From NCBI RefSeq assembly GCF_007971385.1, contig NZ_CP042434.1:2976001-3040000 (forward strand): 64,000 nt of DNA. Direction: 5' to 3'. Every line of letters starts with the position of its first letter. Position 1 is the first letter of the stretch. A program made the translations under genes and the position numbers. Below, piece after piece: positions 52,873 to 61,072 of the stretch. A model generated the notes under the pieces. The model saw only the letters and a program-made list of their open reading frames with translations. It ran no database searches and was not told the DNA's origin. The DNA comes from Arachidicoccus ginsenosidivorans (GTDB lineage Bacteria; Bacteroidota; Bacteroidia; Chitinophagales; Chitinophagaceae).

Positions 52873-54125
52873 TTAGTTGTGGTTATTTTTTTCAATAGTC
52901 ACCAATTCAACGGTTCTAATCCCTCTAGTTAACTGGAGGCCTTGTTCATTTAATATTTTCATCGTTAACTCCCGTTGTTTATAAGGGTGTTTAGGCAGGT
53001 TAATTTCGATATTATCTGGTGAGTTTGTTTCGTTTAACACTAGATAGAATCCATTGGCAGTCAGTATATTTGTGAGTCCTTTCATATTGACGTTAAGATG
53101 CGTAAAATTTGGATCTTTATCATATTTGTTGTTGCTTGTATTATGACTATCCGGTTTGTCTATTTTTTTTAGGATGTAGCAGGGTATTTGTACTTTTTTA
53201 ATTGAGTCTTAATACTTAAGTTTTGTTCAAGATCATTTTTCATTATACTTTTATAATGAGCTTTTGAGACGGTATCAGGTATGGTTATTTCATAACAATA
53301 CATAGAATCCTTTAAAGAGCTACTTCTCATTGTGTCAATAAATGAAACTGCGTTATTTTTGATCAAGACAAATTTGCTCCTTGAAATTCCATATACATTT
53401 GTCAGTTGATTTACTGGAGAAGAATTGATACAATATAGACGCCTTGTATGATTGATCGTATCAAGTGTAATGCCAGCGCAGCTGGGCACTCCTTCTAGCT
53501 TCTTTGTAAATATGGATTTATGGATTAATCGATCCATGTTGCCTCCATTCCCATTTATAAGTAGGGGTAAATCCCTATTAAAATCCATTTGGTCAACCTT
53601 TTGTTTAAGTTTGATTTGAGGGTTGCTGTAGGCTGCAAGCAGGTTTTCTAATGTAACTTGACTTTCATCAGTTGCGGCAATTAGTTTTCCTTCTGGAGAT
53701 ATCCACACTTCATGGGGAACCATGCGGTGGGGGAATAGTGAAAATTTTACCGAATCCATCAGAACAAAGGGCAGCTGGATTGTTCTTGTTGTGCTATTCC
53801 ATTTTTTCTTAATGAATTTGGAGACCACCTCATTTGAAATGTCGTCACAAACAACAATTATTTGAATACTGTCTTTTAGTTTGTTTTGCAAGCTGTTAAG
53901 CTTAGGAACTAGCGGTATACAGGCACCACACCATGTTCCAAAGAAATCCAGTATAACCAACTTGCCCTTGAAATCAGATAGTTTAAACTGTGTTTTGGTT
54001 GAATTCATCACATGGTTAAAGGTCAGGTCGGGCACCTGATCGCCAACTGATAGGGGTTTTATTTGCTGTGCGGTTAGGTTAATTGCGAGCATAGCTCCGC
54101 CAATAAAGCATAGAAGCTTTTTCAT
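52873..54125 (-). CDS. TlpA-like thioredoxin fused to DUF3738 domain (apparent frameshift)
   Basis: Signal peptide (CFIGGAMLAINLTAQ), thioredoxin/TlpA domain (about 25-165) with redox motif WCGAC (C66, C69) in DFFGTWCGACIPLVPKL, then a DUF3738 (TIGR03435-type) C-terminal domain. The frame breaks at G-run 53182-53184. One extra base joins KKYKY to PCYILKKIDKPD and continues to the typical ending LNEQGLQLTRGIRTVELVTIEKN, giving 418 codons including stop. Periplasmic thiol-disulfide exchange is inferred from the motif; DUF3738 function is unknown. First gene of the operon with SusC and SusD. Confidence 0.87.
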
Positions 54126-54686
54126 AAATGGTCTCGTTATTCAGTTTAATAAAATATTTAAAACAGAATTGGTAGGTTGGTGGTATGTAGAAATAATCCC
54201 TTATAGGGCATCTCCTCCCTATATTGGATTTTTTGGTTTACAGGCAAATAATATTAGTAATTTTGATTCATATGAATAGCAACACTGGTTTTTAAAAATA
54301 AAAAGCAGATTTCTGAATCTTAATGTTTGTATATAATAAAATAAATTTCTCATCCTTTAATGGTTTTAGGACGAGTCTATAAGTTTTTTTCATAAAAAAG
54401 CGCGAAGCCAAACTTATCGTAACTGAGGCCGTCGGAGGCCCTGCACACGAATAAGAGAGGCCCGCGCAGTAACGCAGGCATTCTACTTATCGTCTTGTGT
54501 GCGTGAAAGTTCCGACGTTTCAGTTACAAGACTCTAATGCGAATGCCTTCAAATTAGATTTTGAAGTGAATCGCAAAATTATTGAAATATTGTTTGATTA
54601 ATTCAATTTAATTACAAATCTGGTATAAAGATAGTAAATAAAATTTAAAAGTGGGTTATATACCACTTTATTTTTTGTAATTTTAT
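54126..54686. other. Intergenic region with large imperfect hairpin
   Basis: 561 bases with no gene between divergent units. It contains the structured element at 54413-54530, noticeably more GC-rich than its surroundings. Confidence 0.55.
54413..54530. repeat. Long imperfect inverted repeat (REP-like or structured RNA)
   Basis: Nested complementary blocks: GTAACTGA/TCAGTTAC (54419 and 54520), CGTCGGA/TCCGACG (54430 and 54511), GCACAC/GTGTGC (54443 and 54497) and ATAAG/CTTAT, closed by a GC-rich tip. ACTTATCGT occurs twice inside (54412 and 54485). The fold is about 118 nt. It could be a dispersed palindromic repeat, a recombination site or an RNA; sequence alone does not decide. Confidence 0.6.
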
Positions 54687-54947
54687 TTGATTTTACACCC
54701 CATTATGGGTGAAGATAAGTATGCATATGAACTTGAACGCTTTGGAAAGCGAATTAAAAAGCTTAGACTTGATAGGAACCTTCGGCAACTTGATTTAGAG
54801 GTCGAGACTGGTATTGATAGAACTGACATAAGTAAAATTGAAAATGGCTTGAAGAATATTGAATTTTTTACTATGGTTAGATTAAGCTATGCCATGGATG
54901 TTACATTAGAGGAGTTATTTAATACGCCATTGTCCGATGAAGATTAA
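54687..54947 (+). CDS. XRE-family helix-turn-helix regulator
   Basis: 86 residues, almost entirely one HTH_XRE/Cro-CI domain (FGKRIKKLRLDRNLRQLDLEVETGIDRTDISKIENGLKNIEFFTMVRLSYAMDVTLEELF). Start ATG 54705 would also include the whole domain. Small single-domain XRE proteins in Bacteroidota often sit in mobile or accessory DNA. No partner (toxin or peptidase) is adjacent; the only neighbour is the large inverted repeat 157 bp upstream. Confidence 0.88.
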   Translation: MILHPIMGEDKYAYELERFGKRIKKLRLDRNLRQLDLEVETGIDRTDISKIENGLKNIEFFTMVRLSYAMDVTLEELFNTPLSDED

Positions 54948-55929
54948 CTTTGCTTTTAATTGGAGCATGATGAAGTAGTTCTGATCAATTTTTAATTAAA
55001 TTCGGCTTGCTAAATTGCTGCTAAATGGAGCCTTAAATCACTTGAGACTTAGGATAATAGTTGTTTCCCCTCAACGTCAAAATTCAATATTAAACAGATG
55101 GGAAACAAAAGAAGACTAATTTTTGACTCCTCTGGTAGTGTTGACTGCTATATTAATCTATAGTAAGGTATAAGACGGAGTAGCTGGCTTACTCGGAGGA
55201 TATTCTGCTGCTGGGCCAAAGAAGCGTCTAAGCCACCGTTTCATATTTTGGTTGGATTGCTAGAATAGGTTCGGTCATTTTGGATATTCTTATTTGGGGT
55301 TTTATGCCCGGTAGTGAACTTTCAGCTTTCCGGAAAAGAAAATAGACCGGTAAGTGCTTAATAAATCTGATAGGTCTTTGACGGCTTTTGCATTTTATGC
55401 CATAATGATCTCTCCCAAAGCCTGGCTTATCGGCCACTGCTGTCCTTGTTGTCGTAGAATATTATATATGGTCAGGGTTTAATAAAGCTGCGGTCACAGT
55501 CTCTCCCGATTAAAAAGGCTAGGATATATTAGATTCTGCTTTGATTGGTTTTAGCCCTCATCATATATTTAAACCTATACGTTAATTAATAGGTTGCCTA
55601 TCATATTTTTTAAAAGGCCGGAGCGATCCTTTGAGAGGGAGCTGTCGCTGTGGATATTGCTAACGTATTTTCATCACCAATTCTCTTCTACATGCCTGTA
55701 CTTTCACATTGTTTAATCGGGCAGTGGCAGAATTAAGTGCCAGGTGTAACCGTTGGAAATAAGATAAGAAAAGCGGGTAATTATTAATTTGTATTGAATT
55801 TCAGTTAGTTTGAGATGTGGATGGCCGTATTTGAACTTTATATGGGTTGGCATCATGTGTCCAGGATAAAATAAAATTGGTGATTTCAGGAAATAAATTT
55901 TACTTTGTGTCAGAATAACGCAAAGTAAA
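54948..55929. other. Intergenic region left of the NAD cassette
   Basis: 982 bases without a supported gene. It holds the left copy of the flanking repeat (55063-55140) and the operator at 55897. A 69-codon minus-strand ORF (55228-55437) has no recognisable family; the stretch could be a decayed gene, but no frame gives clear homology by eye. Confidence 0.5.
55063..55140. repeat. Left copy of direct repeat flanking the NAD cassette
   Basis: Shares an exact block AACGTCAAAATTCAATATT and about 80% of surrounding bases with 60066-60143, same orientation. Internally GTTTCCC (55063) and GGGAAAC (55100) could pair. Confidence 0.75.
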
Positions 55930-55931
55930 AT
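55897..55931. promoter_or_regulatory. Candidate NrtR-type operator
   Basis: Inverted repeat ATTTTACTTTGTG - 9 nt - CGCAAAGTAAAAT (one mismatch) overlapping the start codon of the NrtR-like gene. A palindrome at this place fits autorepression by the encoded regulator. Confidence 0.7.
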
Positions 55932-56619
55932 GGAAAAGCAATTTCATCAATACCAGAATCCCGCAGTAGCAATAGACCTAGTTGTATTTGGATATACTCA
56001 AAAGCAACTGTCAGTTTTATTGCTGAATAGAAAAGACGCTCCCTATAAAAACGGGTGGACACTTCCAGGGGCTTTTGTCCAGATGGATGAGACTTTCCAG
56101 GATGTTTGCTTGCGCATATTAAATTCTAAACTGGGATTGTCAAATTTATTTCTGGAACAGCTATACAGTTTTGACAGGTTGGATAGGGATCCACGTGGCA
56201 GGGTGATTTCTGTATCCTATTATTCATTGATTAATCCTGAATTGTTCACCCTAACAGCAGGAACAATGGCAAATGATGTAGCTTGGTTTGGGGTTGATGA
56301 GCTGCCTGCACTGGGATTTGATCACAGTGCCATTCTGTCGACTGCAATAAAAAGACTTAAAACGAAAATATTATATGATCCTGTCGGATTTGAACTACTG
56401 GACGAAGAATTTACGATGACAGAATTGCACGAATTATATGAATGTATTCTGGATTCTAGTATTGACCGTAGGAACTTCAGAAGAAAGATTCTTGATTCAA
56501 ATTATATTATTGCCACTGGGAAAAGGAGAGAAGGCCTCAAGAACAGACACCCTGAGTTGTACTGTTTTAATAAAGACCTAAAACAAAATAATTTTCATCT
56601 AAATATTACATTATCATGA
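55930..56619 (+). CDS. NrtR-like Nudix-domain transcriptional regulator
   Basis: 229 residues. N-terminal Nudix fold (about 10-145; VVFGYTQKQLSVLLLNRKDAPYKNGWTLPGAFV). The Nudix box is degenerate: G-x5-E is kept (GAFVQMDE) but the catalytic REUXEE part reads RILNSKLG, so hydrolysis is not expected. C-terminal winged helix (about 150-229; FTMTELHELYECIL...RRNFRRKIL...GKRREGLKNRHPELYCF) matches the NrtR/AraR-type DNA-binding module. Family members sense ADP-ribose or related ligands and repress NAD-metabolism genes; here the operator overlaps its own start. Its stop overlaps the next gene by four bases, so it leads the operon. Confidence 0.9.
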   Translation: MEKQFHQYQNPAVAIDLVVFGYTQKQLSVLLLNRKDAPYKNGWTLPGAFVQMDETFQDVCLRILNSKLGLSNLFLEQLYSFDRLDRDPRGRVISVSYYSLINPELFTLTAGTMANDVAWFGVDELPALGFDHSAILSTAIKRLKTKILYDPVGFELLDEEFTMTELHELYECILDSSIDRRNFRRKILDSNYIIATGKRREGLKNRHPELYCFNKDLKQNNFHLNITLS

Positions 56620-58093
56620 TGTTATCACCAATTCTGCTAAAAGATGGCTATAAAGTCGGACATAAATTTCAGTATCCCGATGGAACAACTTTGGTCTATT
56701 CAAATCTAACCCCAAGAAAATCAAGAAATGAACAGGTACAAGAAATCGTATTTTTCGGATTGCAGTATTTTATCAAAGAATATCTTATTGACCAATTTGA
56801 ACGCCTTTTTTTCAAATTACCCAAAGAAAAGGTAATTTCAAACTATGCCAGACGAATGGATCATTATCTGGGTAAAGACTCCATTAGCTACGATCATATT
56901 GCAGCCTTACATGATCTGGGATACTTACCCCTTGAGATAAAAGCCATCCCTGAAGGAAGTCTGGTTCCAATGCGTGTCCCCGTTTTTACGATTAAGAATA
57001 CGAAACCTGAGTTTTTCTGGCTGACCAATATGCTGGAAACCATTTTGAGTGATATTATCTGGAAGCCGTGTACCTCTGCTACAACGTCATTTCAATACTA
57101 TAAAACATTTATCAGATTCGCCGATGAAACGGTAGGTGCAGATAGAAGTTTTATTCCCTGGCAAGGGCATGATTTTTCCTTCCGCGGTATGAGCGGTTTA
57201 GAAGATGCCATGCTTAGTGGTGCTGCACATTTGCTTTCATTTGCAGGTACCGATACCATTCCAGCAATTGATTTTCTGGAATCCTATTATAATGCTGATT
57301 GCGAAAAAGAATTGATCGGCGGATCGGTTCCTGCCACCGAGCATAGCGTAATGTGTATGGGGTTGCAGGATGATGAGCTCGGTACATTCAGAAGGCTTAT
57401 TGAGGAAATCTATCCCAAAGGTGTTGTGTCCATCGTTAGTGATACTTGGGATTTCTGGCAAGTAATAACGGTCTTTCTGCCAGCATTAAAAAGCCTGATA
57501 CTTACCAGGGATGGGAAAGTGGTCATTCGACCTGACAGTGGTGATCCGGTAAAGATCATAATAGGAGATGAAAATGCGCCAATCGGTAGCCCGCAATATA
57601 AGGGCGCTATTGAATGTATGTGGGAGGTGTTTGGCGGAACTATTACTCCAAGGGGCTATAAGTTACTGGATGGCCATATTGGATTAATATATGGGGATAG
57701 CATTACTACAGAACGGCAGTATGCTATATTAGATGGGTTAAAGGCCAAAGGCTTTGCAAGTTATAATGTAGTTTTGGGAATAGGTTCGTATACTTATGAG
57801 TACGTGACCAGGGACACATTTGGATTTGCGATGAAAGCGACTTATGGGGAAGTGAATGGTGTAGGAAGAGATATTTTTAAAGATCCTAAAACGGACGATG
57901 GCACCAAAAGTCAGCGAAAGGCCTGATGCAGGTATTTAGAAATGAGAAAACCGGAAAACTGGAATTAAAGGACCAATGTACTTGGGCTGAAGAGGCAGAG
58001 GGGGAACTAAAGACTGTTTTTAAGGATGGTAAATTGTTGGCTGATGTTTCCTTATCCGAAATTAGAGAAAGAATTCAAAAAAACATATTGTAG
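56616..58093 (+). CDS. nadV: Nicotinamide phosphoribosyltransferase-like enzyme (NadV/NAMPT family), apparent frameshift
   Basis: The frame breaks near the end at A-run 57906-57909. One extra A gives DDGTKKSAKGLMQVF and continues to a stop at 58091-58093 (493 codons, normal for the family). Hallmarks: LLKDGYKVGHKFQYP at the N-terminus, SFRGMSGLEDA, GTDT, the catalytic-His segment SVPATEHSVMC and the phosphate-binding RPDSGDPV. The standard reaction is nicotinamide + PRPP to NMN. Phage Namat enzymes of the NARP1 pathway look alike but use ADP-ribose pyrophosphate, and I cannot tell the two apart by eye. Second gene of the cassette, ATGA-overlapping the regulator. Confidence 0.92.
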
Positions 58094-58097
58094 AAAA

Positions 58098-58511
58098 ATG
58101 GAATCAACAACACTCTATCGCCCAGTCGGCCTGAAGGAACTGGAACTGATTGCCCGTACTGATTGGTGCTCATTTCCGGCAAGATTATCCTGGCAGCCAA
58201 TTTTTTATCCTGTTTTGAACAGGGAGTACGCTTGCCAGATTGCACGGGATTGGAATACACAGGATGCATTCTCAGGTAACTGCGGCATTGTGACCATGTT
58301 TGACGTGGATCAGGATTACCTTGTAAAACATGAAGTAAGAAATGTTGGAGGAAAAATCCATGATGAGCTTTGGGTTCCCGCAGAAGAACTTGAGGAATTT
58401 AATATGAATATTGTTGGAAGGATCCAGGTAATAGATGCATTTTTTGGATCTGGCTTCATTATGCCATCTGATCAGGTCTTACAAAGTACACTTTCAAAGT
58501 TTTTAAAATGA
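58098..58511 (+). CDS. Small ADP-ribosyltransferase-like protein ('ADP-ribosylation/crystallin J1' type)
   Basis: 137 residues from ATG 58098, four bases after the NAMPT stop; the longer frame from 58026 would overlap that gene. The pattern LYRPVGLKELELI...FPARLSWQPIFYPVLNREYACQIARDW...VGGKIHDELWVPAEELEEFNMNIVGRIQVID belongs to a short family that databases often label ADP-ribosylation/crystallin J1. From memory and fold pattern it may be ART-like (LYRPVG opening strand, late Glu in WVPAEE). Activity is unproven. It overlaps the NADAR gene by four bases, so the pair is translationally coupled, which suggests writer and eraser of ADP-ribose or two steps of ADP-ribose recycling. Confidence 0.75.
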   Translation: MESTTLYRPVGLKELELIARTDWCSFPARLSWQPIFYPVLNREYACQIARDWNTQDAFSGNCGIVTMFDVDQDYLVKHEVRNVGGKIHDELWVPAEELEEFNMNIVGRIQVIDAFFGSGFIMPSDQVLQSTLSKFLK

Positions 58512-59086
58512 AATACAATATTGAGTATTTAAAACTAAGCTATAGAATATTACAGGAGGATATCGATGCGATTGATTTTCAGTTTTTTAGTCCCGATTCT
58601 TCTTCAGCAGAGACTTTGCTGACCAGCAATTACCTCAGCCAAAGTTGGATTGCGCCATTTAAGGTAAATGGCGTGACATTTCCCACGGCAGAGCATTGGA
58701 TGATATATCAAAAGGCAAGGCTATTTGAAGACCAAGAGATCGCAGCAAAGGTTATGAGCACAAAACATCCTGACGATGTAAAGTCCCTTGGTCGCAAAAT
58801 AACAGGATTTGTGGAAGAAGTCTGGGACTGTCATAAGTATAATATTGTATTAGAAGGCAATTATTGTAAATTTTTACAAAACGAATCGCTTCTAAATATT
58901 CTATTGGCCACTAAGACGGCCATTCTTGCAGAAGCAAGTTCTACTGATGAGGTCTGGGGAATCGGGTTATCCATGGAAGATAACCGTATAAGGAATCCAC
59001 TTCTTTGGCCGGGTCAGAATTTATTAGGGTTTGCATTGATGGAAGTACGAGATTTATTAATAGAAAATTATGAAAATGAGAAATGA
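58508..59086 (+). CDS. NADAR-family (DUF1768) ADP-ribose N-glycosidase-like protein
   Basis: 192 residues with the NADAR pattern: FFSPDSS..., VNGVTFPTAEHWMIYQKARLFED, AAKVMSTKHPDDVKSLGRKITGF, WDCHKYNIVLEGNYCKFLQN and EASSTDEVWGIGLSMED...NLLGFALMEVRDLL. Family members remove ADP-ribose from guanine bases (DarT1 antitoxin) or cleave related N-glycosides such as riboflavin-pathway intermediates. In this operon a role in reversing or recycling ADP-ribosylation is more likely than riboflavin synthesis. Followed by a ~100-bp gap, then the PRPP-synthetase-like gene. Confidence 0.9.
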   Translation: MKYNIEYLKLSYRILQEDIDAIDFQFFSPDSSSAETLLTSNYLSQSWIAPFKVNGVTFPTAEHWMIYQKARLFEDQEIAAKVMSTKHPDDVKSLGRKITGFVEEVWDCHKYNIVLEGNYCKFLQNESLLNILLATKTAILAEASSTDEVWGIGLSMEDNRIRNPLLWPGQNLLGFALMEVRDLLIENYENEK

Positions 59087-59186
59087 TAAAGGTTGATATC
59101 TTGATGATTCCCTACGGAAGGGATATATTATATGTATAGTAAGCGCTCAAGAAAAGATAGCCTTTTTTATTAATTTAAAAGTTAAT

Positions 59187-60029
59187 ATGATGAATATTCT
59201 AAACCTAATAAACGAACAGGGGTCGACAATCAAATACCAGCGTATTATATTCCCTGATGGGCAGCCCCATATAAAAATGGATATGAATAGTATTGGAGGC
59301 TTGGATAGAGGAGCTCCATTAAGAATCATTTGTCGGCTGGCAAGCGCGAATGATTTGCTTTTACTGCTTTTTGTAAAAAATACCTTGGATTATCTGGAGT
59401 TTGTAAATGTGGAAGTTTGTGTTTCTTACCTACTGGCAGCAAGAATGGACAGGGTAATGCTTGATGGAGAGCCTTTCTCTTTGAAAGTTGTTGCTGCTAT
59501 CCTAAATCAGGGTGATTTTAAGAAGGTCAAGGTGTTCGATCCTCATTCGGAAGTGACCAACGCACTATTCAACCGTTCTTATAGTATTACTAATCATGAA
59601 TTTGTGAAGGATGCTTTAGAGCACTATTATGATTTTCACCCAGCGACGCAGTATTGCCTTGTATCTCCTGATGCTGGAGCCTTGAAGAAGATTCATAAAT
59701 TAGCCGTTTACTTGAATGCTTCATCGATTGTTGAGTGCATGAAAGAAAGAGATTTAAAAACGGGTGAACTGACCAATTTTAAAACCACGGCGGACGATCT
59801 GCATAATAAAACCTGTTTTATTATTGATGATATCTGTGATGGTGGTGGGACTTTTGCTGGTACAGCGTCCCTGCTCAAATCAAAGGGAGCGGCAAAAGTT
59901 ATTCTTATTGTAAGTCACGGTATTTTCAGTAAAGGAGTGACTATTGAAAATATTGATGATATTTATACTACCAATTCATATAAGGAGATTGCAGGTGTGA
60001 AGTGTTTCCCCATTGAAAAATACCTCTGA
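59187..60029 (+). CDS. PRPP synthetase-like enzyme (Prs-like or Adps-like)
   Basis: 280 residues, about 30 shorter than standard ribose-phosphate pyrophosphokinase. Two phosphoribosyltransferase-type halves are visible. The PRPP loop is CFIIDDICDGGGTFAGTA (about 208-225). FDPHSEVTNALF corresponds to the PDLH-type region and VSPDAGALKKI to the VSPDAGG segment. Canonical Prs makes PRPP, the co-substrate of NadV; the Adps enzyme of phage NARP1 is a diverged Prs that pyrophosphorylates ADP-ribose. The short length and divergence leave both open. Last gene of the cassette; ATG 59190 is an alternative start. Confidence 0.88.
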   Translation: MMNILNLINEQGSTIKYQRIIFPDGQPHIKMDMNSIGGLDRGAPLRIICRLASANDLLLLLFVKNTLDYLEFVNVEVCVSYLLAARMDRVMLDGEPFSLKVVAAILNQGDFKKVKVFDPHSEVTNALFNRSYSITNHEFVKDALEHYYDFHPATQYCLVSPDAGALKKIHKLAVYLNASSIVECMKERDLKTGELTNFKTTADDLHNKTCFIIDDICDGGGTFAGTASLLKSKGAAKVILIVSHGIFSKGVTIENIDDIYTTNSYKEIAGVKCFPIEKYL

Positions 60030-60481
60030 TGTCGGCCTGAAAATGAAAATCTTGTGAGAAATAATGTTTCCACTTAACGTCAAAATTCAATATTAAAAAG
60101 ACGGAAAATAAAGGAAGATTATTTTTTAAAATTCTCAGGCAGTACTGGGCGGTGTAATTATTTTTGTCAATGGTGGTATCCAGTGCTTTATTAGCTTAAT
60201 TCATCATCCCAAGAAGTGGAAAATAAAAATAATATTGGCCAATCATATGCGCTTAAATCTACAGGAACTAGAATCACCTGCTTCGCTACCCCAAAAGTAT
60301 GAATTTGTATTTAGATACTCCCACACGGGTACTGGAATAATATGAATAGTATACTTGATTGGTAATCTTTCCGCTAACCAATTTCAGCCAGAACATGCTA
60401 TTTTGCCACCATTAGTCGATTTTGACCTATGTCAAGACTTTTTAATGTAGAATATCGCATCTTTGAATCTCAATTTGTGGT
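60030..60481. other. Intergenic region right of the NAD cassette
   Basis: 452 bases without a gene; holds the right copy of the flanking repeat at 60066-60143 and the promoter region of the Crp-type gene. Confidence 0.5.
60066..60143. repeat. Right copy of direct repeat flanking the NAD cassette
   Basis: Imperfect direct repeat of 55063-55140; starts 37 bp after the last cassette gene. The internal GTTTCC/GGAAA pairing is partly lost. Confidence 0.75.
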
Positions 60482-61060
60482 ATGGATCCTATATATATTG
60501 AACTAGCGACATTATTAAGGGATAAACTGGCGCTCTCTAAGGAGGATATAGCCCCGGCAGAACGGCTTTTTAAACCTGTTGACATAAAGAAGGGGCAGCA
60601 TCTTCTGGTAAAAGGCCAGATAGCGGGCCGGCTGTTTTTTATTAATAAGGGGTGTTTGCGACTGTATTATAGCAATGAGAACCTCTCGATGGCTACCCGG
60701 TTTATGGCGTTTGAACATACCTTTTTAACCTCCATAGTCAGTTTTATTTCCCGGAATCCCTCTGCTGAATATATAGAAGCCGTGGAGGAATCTCAGCTAC
60801 TGGCAATAACCCACCAGGACTTTTTTAGGCTCAGAAGTCAAATGCCCGTTTGGGATAAGGTATACGTGTATATTTTGGAATATGGGTTAACTGTTATCAA
60901 TAACAGACTCAGCGGGCTGATTACGCAAAATGCCACAGAAAGGTATCGTAATTTATTGAGAGACAATCCAGAACTCATTCAACGGCTATCTAATGTTAAT
61001 CTGGCATCCTACCTGAATATTTCCCCGGAAACACTTAGCAGGATCAAATCAAACTTGTAA
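60482..61060 (+). CDS. Crp/Fnr-family transcriptional regulator
   Basis: 192 residues. N-terminal cyclic-nucleotide-binding beta-roll (about 25-120; IKKGQHLLVKGQIAGRLFFINKGCLRLYY), dimer helix, and the short Bacteroidota-type C-terminal helix-turn-helix (ERYRNLLRDNPELIQRLSNVNLASYLNISPETLSRIKSN). No Cys cluster for an iron-sulfur centre. The stop is only 12 bp from the ilvD start, so both are co-transcribed and the regulator may control ilvD or branched-chain amino-acid needs. Ligand unknown. Confidence 0.9.
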   Translation: MDPIYIELATLLRDKLALSKEDIAPAERLFKPVDIKKGQHLLVKGQIAGRLFFINKGCLRLYYSNENLSMATRFMAFEHTFLTSIVSFISRNPSAEYIEAVEESQLLAITHQDFFRLRSQMPVWDKVYVYILEYGLTVINNRLSGLITQNATERYRNLLRDNPELIQRLSNVNLASYLNISPETLSRIKSNL

Positions 61061-61072
61061 AATACATCAATA

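Noticed and set aside
55228..55437. 69-codon minus-strand ORF, possible transposase remnant
   Set aside because: No transposase motif could be confirmed in any frame by eye.
58026..58097. Longer start for the ART-like protein
   Set aside because: It would overlap the NAMPT coding sequence once its frameshift is repaired; ATG 58098 matches the family N-terminus.
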